Notes: generated by a model from the sequence alone, not told the origin. A stretch of DNA of 64,000 nucleotides from Halorussus caseinilyticus (GCF_029338395.1 NZ_CP119809.1:2418001-2482000), one strand, 5' to 3'; counted from the first letter of the stretch, positions 45,211-54,403 are shown. Made by a program: numbers and translations.

Positions 45211-45933
45211 ATGCGCTCGGCGATTCAACTCTACACGCTCCGCGAACTGAACGACTCACTGCCCGACCTGCTCCGGCGCGTCGGCGACACCGCCTTCGAG
45301 GGCGTCGAGTTCGCCGGACTCGGAGACGCCGACATCGAGGAAGTCCAGAACGCGCTGGACGACGCCGGACTCGACGTTGCCGCGGCCCACGTCGGCATCG
45401 AGGACCTCGAAGCGGACCTCGACGGCGTGGCCGAGACCTACGCGGCCCTCGACTGCGAGCGCATCGTCGTCCCGTACCTCGACGCCGCCGCGTTCGCCAG
45501 CGAACAGGCCGTCGCCGACACCGCGCGCAGACTGACCGAACTCGGCGCGCGACTCGACGACCGCGGCGTCTCGCTTGGCTATCACAACCACGACCACGAG
45601 TTCGCCGACCTCGGCGGCGGGTCGGCCTTCGAGACGCTGGCCGAGGAGACCGACTTCGCCCTCGAACTCGACGTAGGGTGGGCCACCGCCGCGGGGTACG
45701 ACCCCGTGGACCTGCTCGGGTCGCTCCGCGGGCGCGTCCCGCTTGTCCACCTGAAGGACGTGTCGGGCACCACGCCGGTCGAACTCGGCGACGGGGACCT
45801 CGAAATCGACGCCTGCGTCCGGGCGGCGCGCGAGGCCGGAACCGAGTGGCTGGTCTACGAACACGACGACCCAGACGACCCCGCCGCGTCGCTCGAACAC
45901 GGCGCGGAGACGCTGGCGGACCTGCTCGACTAA
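45211..45933 (+). CDS. sugar phosphate isomerase/epimerase (TIM-barrel, AP-endonuclease-2-like)
   Basis: 240 residues. Xylose-isomerase-like barrel: QLYTLREL, GYHNHDHEF with metal-binding residues, ALELDVGWATAAG and PLVHLKDVSG. The metal site should use Glu/Asp/His from these strands. Family members isomerise or epimerise keto-sugars. The start ATG 45211 matches the conserved first strand. Its stop overlaps the convergent membrane-protein gene by 4 bases. Confidence 0.85.
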   Translation: MRSAIQLYTLRELNDSLPDLLRRVGDTAFEGVEFAGLGDADIEEVQNALDDAGLDVAAAHVGIEDLEADLDGVAETYAALDCERIVVPYLDAAAFASEQAVADTARRLTELGARLDDRGVSLGYHNHDHEFADLGGGSAFETLAEETDFALELDVGWATAAGYDPVDLLGSLRGRVPLVHLKDVSGTTPVELGDGDLEIDACVRAAREAGTEWLVYEHDDPDDPAASLEHGAETLADLLD

Positions 45934-46280
45934 TCTCCCTCTCGCTCGCGCTCGAACGCGACTCCGACCACGAACCCGAACCCGACCAGCCCCCACCCGA
46001 GCGCCGCCGCCGCGAGGTTCTGGCCGCCGTCGATTCCCTGCAAGAGGCTCAGCGTCCCGAACGTCGTGACGCCCGCGAGCGCGCCGCTGGCCCAGTTGCC
46101 GCCCGACCCCCACAGCGCCCCGGGGTACCGGAGCGCGACGGCGGTGCCGACGGCGTACACCTGCGCGACCCCGGCGAACAGAATCAGGTGGCGCTCCGGG
46201 CGCGGCGTGAGGACGACGACCCCGGCGGTCACGGCGGCGGCGACGACAAGCGCGACGGCGTAGCGGAGAGCGCGGCGCAT
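45930..46280 (-). CDS. small four-helix membrane protein
   Basis: 116 residues with four hydrophobic helices (about 6-24, 32-50, 65-82, 88-108) and a charged tail. No family recognised. ATG 46280 begins with MRRALRYAV, a basic start that suggests an N-in topology. Diverges from the next membrane gene. Confidence 0.65.
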   Translation of the reverse strand: MRRALRYAVALVVAAAVTAGVVVLTPRPERHLILFAGVAQVYAVGTAVALRYPGALWGSGGNWASGALAGVTTFGTLSLLQGIDGGQNLAAAALGWGLVGFGFVVGVAFEREREGD

Positions 46281-46370
46281 GACGGCGATGGTCGGCCCGC
46301 GGGAGTGAGCGTTTCGGTTCCAGACGCCCACGCGAAAACGCTTATCTCGCGCTCGTCCGAATCGAGCGCC

Positions 46371-47009
46371 ATGCCCGGCGTGCCCTCCCGCGAACGCCTC
46401 ACCTCGATTCCGCCCCGCAAGCGCCTGCCCGCCCTCCTGTTGGTCCTCGCGGCAGTGGCTCTCGCGGCGTCGAGCGCGTGGGTCGTCTACGACGACTTTC
46501 GGCCCTACTACTCGCTGACGGTTACGCAGGTCGGCGCGACTCCCGACGACGCCGACGTTCTCGACGCCCGAAACCTCCCGACGGAGGCCGAAATCGCCTT
46601 CGAGCAGGCACGCGACGGGGGCCACGTCGTCCACGAGCGACCCGAGTGGCTGGACACCTTCCCGCTGTACGACTCGGTGTACGTCCGGGCCGACGGAACC
46701 GTCTACGAACTCTGGGCGCGCTCGGACGGCTTGGACGGGATTTCGCTCGTGCTGGCAGTTCCCGCTGTCGCGCTCGCCCTCGGTCTCGGCGGCGTCGGCG
46801 CGTGGTCCTACCGCCGCGAGAAGGTTCGAGTCCCACTGACGATTCTCGCGGGTCTCTGCACGGCCCTCGCGGTGAGTCTCGGGTGGCCGTTCCCCGGGAC
46901 GCTGTTCGTAGCGGGACTCGGCATCGGCCCGGCCAAGACCGCGATTTTCGCGGCGCTCGCGGCGTCGGTCGGGACGTGGCGGGGTCTGGGTCGGCGGAGT
47001 CTCGCGTGA
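46371..47009 (+). CDS. membrane protein with extracellular domain
   Basis: 212 residues. One N-terminal helix (about 20-38), then an acidic ~95-residue domain outside (PYYSLTVTQVGATPDDADVLDARNLP ... GTVYELWARSDG), then about three helices. No family recognised, though similar haloarchaeal proteins exist as I recall. The last codons and stop lie inside a perfect 17-bp inverted repeat. Confidence 0.65.
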   Translation: MPGVPSRERLTSIPPRKRLPALLLVLAAVALAASSAWVVYDDFRPYYSLTVTQVGATPDDADVLDARNLPTEAEIAFEQARDGGHVVHERPEWLDTFPLYDSVYVRADGTVYELWARSDGLDGISLVLAVPAVALALGLGGVGAWSYRREKVRVPLTILAGLCTALAVSLGWPFPGTLFVAGLGIGPAKTAIFAALAASVGTWRGLGRRSLA

Positions 47010-47042
47010 CCGTGCCGACTCGTCGGAGTCGGCACGGTCACG
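47005..47042. terminator. 17-bp perfect hairpin over the stop codon
   Basis: Arms 47005-47021 and 47026-47042 with loop GTCG. The left arm includes the TGA stop of the membrane-protein gene. It lies between that gene and the convergent pseudogene; no long T tract follows. Same design as the dnaG hairpin at 49781. Confidence 0.6.
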
Positions 47043-47060
47043 TTCGGCGAGGGACGACGC

Positions 47061-48062
47061 TCACCCGAAGTCGCCGCCGGGGACGAACGTTGGCGTCCCC
47101 GGATTCCCGTCGTCCCGGTAGCCCAGCGACCGGAGGGCGTACACGAGGTCCGCGATTGGAACATCCGCACCGACGCGCTCCGGTAACTCGTCCAGCGGAG
47201 CCTCGTCCCCGCCGTCGAACTCCGAGGCGGCCGCCTCCACGTTTCGGCGGGTTTCGGCGTCCTCGAACGCCGAAACCCGCCGCTCGACTCGCTCGCGGAG
47301 GTCCCGGTAGGTCCTCCCGCCGCACTGCTCGGGACCGCGGACCGCTCGAACGTGTTCGACCATCCGGCGGTTCTCGGCGACCGCTTCGTCCCAGTTCCGG
47401 ACCGCCCGGACCGCGAGCGTTTCGAGGTGCGCGAGGTCCCCCGCGAGTCGGTAGTCGCCGGGCACGCAGTCGTAGGCCCACGGTTCGTCCCGAATCACGA
47501 GGACCTGCCCGCTTCCGGCCTGCTCGAACGGCGTCCGGGGCATCGTCTCGTGGTCGGAGGCACAGATTGCGATGTCGCCGGTTTCGAGCGCCGCCTCGCG
47601 CTCGCGGGAACACTCCGGGTAGGCGTCCACGAACCGGGTAGGCGTCCACGAACTCGCGGTCGGCCATCCCCTCGGGAATCGGGTCCATGTGGGTCATCAG
47701 CGTCCGAATCCCGAACTCGTCGTACAGCGTCTCGGCGGCGTCCGGCACCACGTCCAGATTCTTCTTGCCCCATCCCGACCCCGCGACGTGAAGCCACTCA
47801 GGGTCGTCGGCGTAGCACTCCTCGAAGTCGCCGAAGTCGAGCGGACTCCCAGTCTCGAGCGCGTCTGCCAGCGTCTCGTCCGGGAACTTCTCGCCGAAGA
47901 GTTCGGGGTCGTAGTCGGCCACCTCCGGCGGCGCGAGCAGTCGACGTGGAGATGCGGGTCGCGTTCCACCCACTCCGCGACCAACTGCACCGCGTCGTTG
48001 AGGGTGCCGTTGGCCGTCGCGTCGTCGGGGCGGTAGAGTTCGGGAACGAAGAGGACGCGCAT
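47061..48062 (-). pseudogene. broken copy of the GT-B glycosyltransferase
   Basis: Aligns with the intact gene at 43.4-44.8 kb along its length but has three lesions. A 4-base deletion near 47940 shifts the frame after HLHV. About 136 residues of the intact protein (between PEVADYDPE and ...LADALETGSP) are absent in frame. A 19-base unit is duplicated in tandem (47615-47633 and 47634-47652), shifting the frame again before YPECSREREAALETGD. Both ends, MRVLFVPELYRPDDATANGT and GNPGTPTFV, are well kept, so decay is fairly recent. Confidence 0.85.
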
Positions 48063-48189
48063 TCGCTGACCGCCACGATTGACGACGGAGGCGGCCTTTA
48101 CCGTGACGGCCGGAACTAGCCCGGTATCAACTTGTAGTAATACTTTTCACGTAAACAGTTCTGCTGACGACAGGTATTTCAGTCGGGAC

Positions 48190-48260
48190 GTGTGATTTTA
48201 AAACATCCATGGCCGCGCCGCTCATGGACACATCATCATCACGCCCCGACACGGGGCAGT
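48190..48260 (+). promoter_or_regulatory. dnaG promoter and leader hairpin
   Basis: TGATTTTAAAACATCC (48193-48208) is a TATA-type box about 75 bases upstream of the dnaG ATG, predicting a leader of about 45 bases. In that leader GCCCCG-ACA-CGGGGC (48243-48257) makes a 6-bp hairpin 13 bases before the start codon, where it could affect ribosome access. Confidence 0.45.
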
Positions 48261-48269
48261 TCACTACAC

Positions 48270-49787
48270 ATGGACGACACAGCCAAATACGTTATTCACG
48301 CCGACATCACCGCCGATGGGGTGGTAGAACGGAGTGATGTCGTCGGTGCGGTCTTCGGGCAGACCGAAGGCTTACTCGGCGACGACTTGGACCTCCGGGA
48401 CCTCCAGCAGTCATCGAAACTCGGACGCATCGACGTAAACATCGACAGCGAAAACGGACAGTCGTTCGGGACCATCACCATCGCGTCGAGTCTCGACAAA
48501 GTAGAAACCTCCATCCTCGCCGCCGCGTTGGAGACCATCAGTCGGGTGGGTCCCTGCCGGGCCACCGTCTCCACCGGGAGCATCGAGGACGTGCGCGCCG
48601 CCAAGCGCCGGAAGGTCGTGGACCGCGCAAAGCAACTCCTCTCGGAGTCGTTCGACGAGGACGTGATGACCTCCCGCGAGATTCTCGAAGAGGTCCGCCA
48701 GAGCGTCCGCGTCGAGGACATCGTGGAGTACGAGGGCCTTCCCGCGGGACCGCGCGTCGAAGACAGCGACGCCATCATCGTGGTCGAGGGTCGCTCGGAC
48801 GTGCTGAACCTCCTGCGCTACGGCGTCAAGAACGCCGTCGCCGTCGAGGGGACCAACGTCCCCGACGCGGTGGCCGAACTCACCCAGAGCAGGACCGTCA
48901 CCGCCTTCCTCGACGGGGACCGCGGGGGCGACCTCATCCGGAAGGAACTCGCGCAGGTCGGCGACATCGACTACGTGGCGTTCGCGCCCGCGAACAAGTC
49001 GGTCGAGGACCTCGCGCGCCACGAAGTCATGTCCGCGCTCCGGAGCAAGCGCCCCTTCGAGGAGTCGATGGTCGGCGAGGAGTCCGACGACTCCGAGGCG
49101 GCCGACGACTCCGCGGACCCCGCGGACGCCGACGCGACTGACCCCGACCCGGCGTCGGCCACCGCCGCGAGCGAGGCAGGTCCCGCCGCGACCGACGGGA
49201 GCGCCCGCCCCGCGCCCGAGACCGAAGAGGGCGTCGGAACGAGCGGTCCCGCGACCCCGGACGCCGAACCACAATCACCGAGCGCGGAGTCGGCGGTAGC
49301 CGACGCCGAGTCCATCGACTCCGACATCGCCGACGCGGTGCGGGAGTCGGAGGGGACCGACCCGATGGACGGTCCCGAAGTCATCGACGACCCCGAGGCG
49401 CTGGCGGGCGAGGCGGACGACGGCGAAGTCGAGACCGAGACGACGGACGCCGAGGACGACGAACCTGCCGCGACCGACTCGCAGGCCGACGCCGAACCCG
49501 CGACCCTGCGGGGACAGGTCGAGAGCGTCGTGGACGCCGAGACCGGTACCGCCCGCTTGGTGAGCGAGTCGTTCGAGACCCTCGCGGAGGTAGCGGCCGA
49601 GAACGCCTTCGAAGCGGTCGAGAGCGCCGACGAAGTTCCCTACGCGGTGGTCGTAGACGGGACGCTCGACCAGCGACTCCTTGACGTGTCGGCCCAGCGC
49701 GGGGTCGGACAGGTCGTCGCCCGCGAGTTCGGCGAGTTCGTCAAGCGACCCGCGGACGTGCGGATTCGGACCGCCGAGCAGTTCTGA
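48270..49787 (+). CDS. dnaG: archaeal DnaG-type primase / exosome subunit
   Basis: 505 residues. Archaeal-specific N-terminus ([32 protein letters not shown]) and TOPRIM domain (about 170-250) with EGRSD and the acidic FLDGDRGGD. In archaea this protein is mainly an exosome cofactor binding poly(A), with weak primase activity. Residues about 265-410 are a very long Asp/Glu/Ala/Ser/Pro linker, longer than I expect for the family. The C-terminal domain ([16 protein letters not shown]...) follows. ATG 48270 fits conservation. Confidence 0.94.
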   Translation: MDDTAKYVIHADITADGVVERSDVVGAVFGQTEGLLGDDLDLRDLQQSSKLGRIDVNIDSENGQSFGTITIASSLDKVETSILAAALETISRVGPCRATVSTGSIEDVRAAKRRKVVDRAKQLLSESFDEDVMTSREILEEVRQSVRVEDIVEYEGLPAGPRVEDSDAIIVVEGRSDVLNLLRYGVKNAVAVEGTNVPDAVAELTQSRTVTAFLDGDRGGDLIRKELAQVGDIDYVAFAPANKSVEDLARHEVMSALRSKRPFEESMVGEESDDSEAADDSADPADADATDPDPASATAASEAGPAATDGSARPAPETEEGVGTSGPATPDAEPQSPSAESAVADAESIDSDIADAVRESEGTDPMDGPEVIDDPEALAGEADDGEVETETTDAEDDEPAATDSQADAEPATLRGQVESVVDAETGTARLVSESFETLAEVAAENAFEAVESADEVPYAVVVDGTLDQRLLDVSAQRGVGQVVAREFGEFVKRPADVRIRTAEQF

Positions 49788-49822
49788 AGTCCGCGCCGCC
49801 TCCGCGGCGCGGACTTCAGAAC
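49781..49822. terminator. 19-bp perfect hairpin covering the dnaG stop
   Basis: Arms 49781-49799 and 49804-49822 with loop CTCC, arms perfectly complementary. The dnaG TGA (49785-49787) is inside the left arm. A short T run, CTGTTTTGC, follows on the plus strand, so it probably ends dnaG and, from the other side, the GNAT gene. Confidence 0.7.
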
Positions 49823-49858
49823 TCCGCTGTTTTGCGACAGTCGGCAGGAAACGCCGAC

Positions 49859-50278
49859 TCAGAGGTCCCGAGCCATCGTTATCGCCTCGCTCCCGTCGTC
49901 GTAGTAGTCGTCCTCCCGGCCGACTTCCGCGAAGCCAATCGACCCGTAGAGGCTTCTGGCGGCGTCGTTTTCGGGGTGAACCGACAGCCGCATCCGCGCG
50001 CAACCGGCGTCCCGGAGGTGGTCGAAGGCGGCCCCGAGGAGACGCCGCGCCCGGCCCTCGCGCCGACGCTCGGGTGCGACCGCGATTTCGGCGACGTAGC
50101 CCGCCTCGTCGTCGTAGAAGGCAACGAGGTAGCCCACCGGCGCGTCGTCGGCCGTGCTGACGAACACGACCGGCGGGCCGTTGATGGCGTACACGAGGAG
50201 GGCGGGATTCGGCTCACGGAGGGTGTTCTGAATCTCACGGAGGGCGTCCCGGTCGTCCGACCGAGCGAGTCGAATCAC
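49859..50278 (-). CDS. GNAT N-acetyltransferase
   Basis: 139 residues. Motif A of the family is seen at VAEIAVAPERRREGRARRLLGAAFDHLRDAG (acetyl-CoA pyrophosphate loop as R-R-E-G-R-A) with the following LSVHPENDAARSLYGSIGF, as in RimI-like enzymes. Acetylates an N-terminus or small amine. It starts at GTG 50278, overlapping the DUF92 stop in a GTGA arrangement, so they are coupled. Confidence 0.8.
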   Translation of the reverse strand: MIRLARSDDRDALREIQNTLREPNPALLVYAINGPPVVFVSTADDAPVGYLVAFYDDEAGYVAEIAVAPERRREGRARRLLGAAFDHLRDAGCARMRLSVHPENDAARSLYGSIGFAEVGREDDYYDDGSEAITMARDL

Positions 50279-51585
50279 ACCAGAACGACCACCGCGAGAC
50301 CCGCGCCGACCAGCGCGCCCGACAGGGTGGCGAGGAAGTTGACGCTCTGGTTGCCGAGTCGTTCGCCCTCTACGGTCGCGCCCAGCAGACTGTCCATCGT
50401 CATCCCGCCCGTGCCCGCGAGGGTGACGACGACGACGCCGACGACGCCGACGCTCTCGAACAGCAGGCCCGCGATGACCGCGACGACCGCCGCGCCGACG
50501 ACGCCCGCGAGTTCGCCCTGCCACGTCACCGCGCCGTCGGTACCGGGTTCAACGCGTTCGAGGGTGGTGATGAGTCGCGGTTTGTCGAAGACGCCGCCGA
50601 TTTCCGAGGAGAGAGTGTCGCTCATCGCGGTGGCGATAGAGCCAGCGAACGCGAACAGGAAGATGTCGCCGGGAATGGGAAACTTCGCGCGCGCGGCGTA
50701 CGCGAGGACGGCCACCAGCGCGACGGCGGCGTTCCCGAGGACGTTTCCGCTCCCGCGCGCACCCTCGTTGTCCTCGGCGACCCCGCGGGCCTTCTTCTCG
50801 TCGTAGCGGAACTTGGTCGAGAGGCTCCCGACGGCGAAGAACGCGATGAGAACCGCGAACCAGCCGTACCCCCCGAGGACGATGGTCAGCATCGCCAACA
50901 GCGCGCCCGTCATCATGCCGGGAATCGACGCGGCGTCTAACGCCCACGAGACGTAGCCGAACAGCGCCGTCACCGCGATTGCGACCGCGATACCGTCTAC
51001 CGTCACCATCACGGTGAGGTCGGCGAACAACCACAGCAGGAACGCGACCGACAGCATCACCAGCGGGTCGTCGCGGGCGAACAGGACCGACCGGAGTAGT
51101 CCGGCCAGAAGCGCGCCGCTGGACGCCAGAAAGACGATTTCCGGTAAGATGGGCGCGACCGGCGTCCCCTCGATTCGGAGCGCGATGGCCTGCCCGCCGA
51201 CGGCGGCGACAATCGCGCCGGTCACGAACGCGCCGGTCCGAAGTATCGGTTCGGCGTCGAACTTCCACGCGAGTTGCTGGGCGAGGTTGCCGTAGCCGAC
51301 GACGAGGACGCTCGCCACGAAGACGTGGCTCGGAAGCCCCGCGAAAGAAGCGAGGAGTGCGATTCCGGTCGCCGCGAACGCGAAGGCCGCCAACCCGTGG
51401 AGGCGTCCCTCCTGTCGGTCCGCTGGCCGGGCGAACAACTCGAACATCGGCCCGTCCGTGACCGATAGCGCGCCCACGGCGACTGCGCCGAACGCGATAG
51501 CTGACGCCGCCCCGAGCGACGGGGCGACGAGCGCTAGCGTCGAGACCGCGGCGTACGCCACCGCGCGCCGAACTCTCGTCGTCAC
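50275..51585 (-). CDS. DUF92-family membrane protein (VTE6-like)
   Basis: 436 residues. About ten membrane helices and the DUF92 core GYGWFAVLIAFFAVGSLSTKFRYDEKKARGVAE, GSGNVLGNAAVAL, ATAMSDTLSSEIGGVF and GGMTMDSLLGATVEGE. The plant relative VTE6 is a phytyl-phosphate kinase, so a role with isoprenoid phosphates is plausible. The N-terminal half is an extra membrane region absent in short members. Coupled to the GNAT gene. Confidence 0.85.
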   Translation of the reverse strand: MTTRVRRAVAYAAVSTLALVAPSLGAASAIAFGAVAVGALSVTDGPMFELFARPADRQEGRLHGLAAFAFAATGIALLASFAGLPSHVFVASVLVVGYGNLAQQLAWKFDAEPILRTGAFVTGAIVAAVGGQAIALRIEGTPVAPILPEIVFLASSGALLAGLLRSVLFARDDPLVMLSVAFLLWLFADLTVMVTVDGIAVAIAVTALFGYVSWALDAASIPGMMTGALLAMLTIVLGGYGWFAVLIAFFAVGSLSTKFRYDEKKARGVAEDNEGARGSGNVLGNAAVALVAVLAYAARAKFPIPGDIFLFAFAGSIATAMSDTLSSEIGGVFDKPRLITTLERVEPGTDGAVTWQGELAGVVGAAVVAVIAGLLFESVGVVGVVVVTLAGTGGMTMDSLLGATVEGERLGNQSVNFLATLSGALVGAGLAVVVLV

Positions 51586-51738
51586 GTTAATCTCCCGTTC
51601 CGCCGACGCCCACTTAATCTTCCCGAAGCGAGAGGCGGCTCCGGCCCCGAATCGTCAGACGAGCGTCGGACGCCGGGTCCGAAAGTGCTACGCCGACCGA
51701 ATCGGGATGGTCGCCGACCGCGCCGCGGCGTCGGTCGC

Positions 51739-52854
51739 TCACGAGTCGTCGAGGAGCGAGCGCTTTTTCGCCTCGAACACCTCGTCTTCGATGTAGCCCG
51801 CGCGGTTGAGTTTACCGAGTTGCTCTATCCACTCTAAGGGGTCTACGTCGTCGTAGTCGATTCTGCTGGTGAGTATCTGGCGCTGGACGTACCGGATGGC
51901 GTCTATCACCTCGTCAACGTCGGGTTCGGGGACGCGGACGCGACACACCGGACCCCACGTCCGGCGGACCACGAGGGTCCCGCTCTCGCCGTCCCTGCTT
52001 CGGCCCTCTATCCAGTCTACGAGGTGGAACGGGATGCTGGTTTCGAGGGTCACGTCCTCGTCGGCCTCGAAGTCGGTCAGGTCGTAGGTCTCGTCCTCGC
52101 CGTTGACGAGTATCCGCTGGTCGGTCACGACGACTCGCTCGATTGGCTTGTAGGCATTTTCGAGGCGGCCGACGGTGACGCTGGAGGCCGGAAGCAGGTA
52201 GTGGGGTTGCTCGTCGTCGCCGAGGGGCGCGAGGAGGGCTTCGAGCGCGTCGATGTTGAACGTGCCTTCCGCGCGACTCCCGAGGCGCTTGACCCGGCGT
52301 CGCTGGATGCCCCGCCGCCAGTCGTCGGGGAAGTCCCACGCCTCGATGTCGGTGTGGAAGATGAGGAACTCGATGAGGTCGAGCAGATGCTCCTCGTCGA
52401 GGGGTTCGTGAACGTCGAAGACGTAGCCCTCGTCGTCGGTCTCCACGACGAACCGGCCGTTGTCGTTCTTGGCGTGGAACCCCACCACGTCGTCGTAGGC
52501 GACCGCTCGCTGTTCGTCGCCCGACTCCCGGCCGACGAGCAAGACGAGTCTGCGGTCGGTGAACGCCCCAATCGTCCGGTAGTTGGCGTCGGGTTCGAGT
52601 CGCGTCCCGTCGCTGGTGGTGATGACGCCAGCCTCGTCGTTGTGGAAGACGTAGTGGGGTTGCTCGTCGGCGTCGAGGTGCGCGAGTAGCGACTGGTCGT
52701 GGAGGTAGCCCGACCCCGAGAAGAACCGCTTGGAGTCGGTCTTCGTGAGAACTTCGGCGGTTACGGTGCCGTCCTCGGCGTTCTCCACGATACGTGAGAC
52801 GTACTCCTCGTCGTACTCGTAGCCGCCCTCGCGGTCGTCGCCGAACAGACCCAT
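51739..52854 (-). CDS. PH-like protein with C-terminal SHOCT-type motif
   Basis: 371 residues, soluble and acidic. Two similar beta-rich domains (around 55-165 and 195-315) have bacterial PH-domain traits, for example YRTIGAFTDRRLVLLVG and IERVVVTDQRILVNG. The end, LGKLNRAGYIEDEVFEAKKRSLLDD, is a SHOCT motif, which often mediates self-assembly. Function unknown. Monocistronic. Confidence 0.75.
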   Translation of the reverse strand: MGLFGDDREGGYEYDEEYVSRIVENAEDGTVTAEVLTKTDSKRFFSGSGYLHDQSLLAHLDADEQPHYVFHNDEAGVITTSDGTRLEPDANYRTIGAFTDRRLVLLVGRESGDEQRAVAYDDVVGFHAKNDNGRFVVETDDEGYVFDVHEPLDEEHLLDLIEFLIFHTDIEAWDFPDDWRRGIQRRRVKRLGSRAEGTFNIDALEALLAPLGDDEQPHYLLPASSVTVGRLENAYKPIERVVVTDQRILVNGEDETYDLTDFEADEDVTLETSIPFHLVDWIEGRSRDGESGTLVVRRTWGPVCRVRVPEPDVDEVIDAIRYVQRQILTSRIDYDDVDPLEWIEQLGKLNRAGYIEDEVFEAKKRSLLDDS

Positions 52855-53015
52855 ACGTATTTACTTCGAAGGGTAACCGTACTTAATGATTCAGGTCGCG
52901 CTCGGAGGAATGGTACATAGTGTCACGACCGCGGCGTGGTTCACGATGGCGAAGGGTGAGAACGCCCCGCCCCGCGACGGCATGGTTTTTGACCGGCGAA
53001 CACCAAACGTCTCTC

Positions 53016-53399
53016 ATGGACCAAGTGACGCTCACCGTGCCCGAACCCATCACCGAATCGCTCCCGGCCGACGGCGAGGACGCCGCCCGAGACATGGAGC
53101 GAGCGGTCGAAGGGTGGGAGCGACGACTCAATCAGGCAATCGTCGAGGCCGACGGCGACGACGACGCCGCGGGCGCGGTGGTGGACGCGCTCGAACGCTT
53201 CGAGAACCGCTGGGAACAGTACGACGACTTCGTGGCCGAGTTGCGCGCGTGGGGCCAGTCGCCAATCTACGCCATGGCGTGGCGCGACCTGATGGGCGCG
53301 CTCGTGGGGCAACTCTACGACCACGAGGACCTCGCCGAGCGCATCGACCGCGAGCGCCACGCCCGCATCGTGAGCGACGGCATCCGACCCGGCCGATGA
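53016..53399 (+). CDS. conserved acidic haloarchaeal protein before the MoaD gene
   Basis: 127 residues, helical, beginning MDQVTLTVPEPITESLPADG. No motif recognised. ATG 53016 precedes the first acidic helix. Its stop overlaps the ATG of the MoaD-like gene, so it is cotranslated with it and may work in sulfur transfer or molybdopterin formation. Confidence 0.7.
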   Translation: MDQVTLTVPEPITESLPADGEDAARDMERAVEGWERRLNQAIVEADGDDDAAGAVVDALERFENRWEQYDDFVAELRAWGQSPIYAMAWRDLMGALVGQLYDHEDLAERIDRERHARIVSDGIRPGR

Positions 53400-53704
53400 T
53401 GACGCTGGAACTTCGCTTCTTCGCCAACTTCCGGGAGGCGGTCGGCCAGAAGACCCTCGAACGCGACTACCCCGACGGGACCACGGTCGGCGACGTACTC
53501 GCGGACCTCCGCGAGGAGTACGGTCTCGACCTCTTCGAGGACGGCGAACTCAGAACCCAACTGTCGGTCATGAAGAACGGCAAGGACGTGGTTCACATCG
53601 AGGGCGTGGACACCCGCCTCGCGGACGGCGACACGCTGAGCGTCTTCCCGCCGGTCGCGGGCGGAAGCGTCCGGCCGGACGCTTCCGCGGACACAGGTGG
53701 ATAG
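53396..53704 (+). CDS. MoaD/SAMP-type ubiquitin-fold protein with C-terminal extension
   Basis: 102 residues. A beta-grasp fold (LELRFFANFREAVGQKTLER ... GDTLSVFPPVAGG) as in MoaD and archaeal SAMP modifiers, whose C-terminal GG is adenylated by an E1 (UbaA) for sulfur transfer or protein conjugation. Unusually, the normal end VAGG (residues 87-90) is followed by 12 more residues, SVRPDASADTGG, ending in a second diglycine. Those 12 codons include a 28-base perfect palindrome. Adjacent ATG codons at 53396 and 53399 are both possible. Confidence 0.82.
   Translation: MMTLELRFFANFREAVGQKTLERDYPDGTTVGDVLADLREEYGLDLFEDGELRTQLSVMKNGKDVVHIEGVDTRLADGDTLSVFPPVAGGSVRPDASADTGG
53661..53688. repeat. perfect palindrome inside the MoaD gene 3' end
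   Basis: 28 bases with no loop: 53661-53674 and 53675-53688 are exact reverse complements. It starts within the diglycine codons of the ancestral MoaD end, where a stop would be expected. It resembles the stop-codon hairpins at 47.0 and 49.8 kb but here is translated. Confidence 0.75.
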
Positions 53705-53989
53705 ATGCGCGTCGAGAAGTCCTATCGGGGCATCTCCGAGCGTCTCGCGCGCCGGTACCTCTCGAACCTCGGGGGTACCATCGAGGGCGACGGAGACGCC
53801 GAGGGCGACCCGGAGACCGGCGGCGACGTGGTGGCCGACGACTGGCGGGCCAGCGTCTCCTCCGAGAAGGTGAACATCGGTCCCTCGGTGACGCTGACGG
53901 AGGTCACGGTCGTCTTCGAGGGCGAGGAGGCGACGCTCGACTCGCTGGTCGCGGACTTCTCCCAGAAGGCGATGCGAGCGGGCGGATGA
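53705..53989 (+). CDS. conserved small protein downstream of MoaD
   Basis: 94 residues, directly after the MoaD stop. Begins MRVEKSYRGISERLARRYLSNLGG, has an acidic loop (about 26-42), then strands SVTLTEVTVVFEGEE and a helix ending KAMRAGG. Its C-terminal GG is curious. I recall similar proteins beside haloarchaeal moaD (DUF1952-like domain), but the assignment is weak. Confidence 0.65.
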   Translation: MRVEKSYRGISERLARRYLSNLGGTIEGDGDAEGDPETGGDVVADDWRASVSSEKVNIGPSVTLTEVTVVFEGEEATLDSLVADFSQKAMRAGG

Positions 53990-54014
53990 GCGCGACTCTC
54001 CGAAATCTACGACC

Positions 54015-54374
54015 ATGACCGCCGAGAACCCAATCGAGGGACAGGTGTTGATTCTCACCGCGGCGAAGGCCAGCGTGGGCGGCCAGCGCGTCCCGGACCT
54101 CGTTGCCGAGGGCCGCCGCGCGGCGCAGGTCCGGGCCGACGAACTCCGCAGGCGCTACGAGCGAGTCCACGAGGACGACGTTCGGACGGTCTTCCTCGCA
54201 CCCGAGGGGTTCTGGGCCGAGGTCGGCGACGACCTCGGGTGGTCGAAACGGGAGCGAGAGACCGTGGCCCGCGCGAACGCCGAGCAACTGCTCCGGGTCG
54301 GCAAGCGCGAAGGGAGGCGAGAAGAGTTCGAGACCGCTCTAGAGGTGCGGGAAGCGGTCGTTATCGGGGCGTGA
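54015..54374 (+). CDS. conserved haloarchaeal hypothetical protein
   Basis: 119 residues, mixed helical, basic-acidic, with GQVLILTAAKASVGGQRVPDLVAEGRR at the start and FLAPEGFWAEVGDDLGW in the centre. No family recognised. It closes the four-gene MoaD cluster and overlaps nothing; spacing of 25 bases suggests cotranscription. Confidence 0.65.
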   Translation: MTAENPIEGQVLILTAAKASVGGQRVPDLVAEGRRAAQVRADELRRRYERVHEDDVRTVFLAPEGFWAEVGDDLGWSKRERETVARANAEQLLRVGKREGRREEFETALEVREAVVIGA

Positions 54375-54403
54375 GACGGTCGGCGGGGCGGACCCTCGGG
54401 GCG

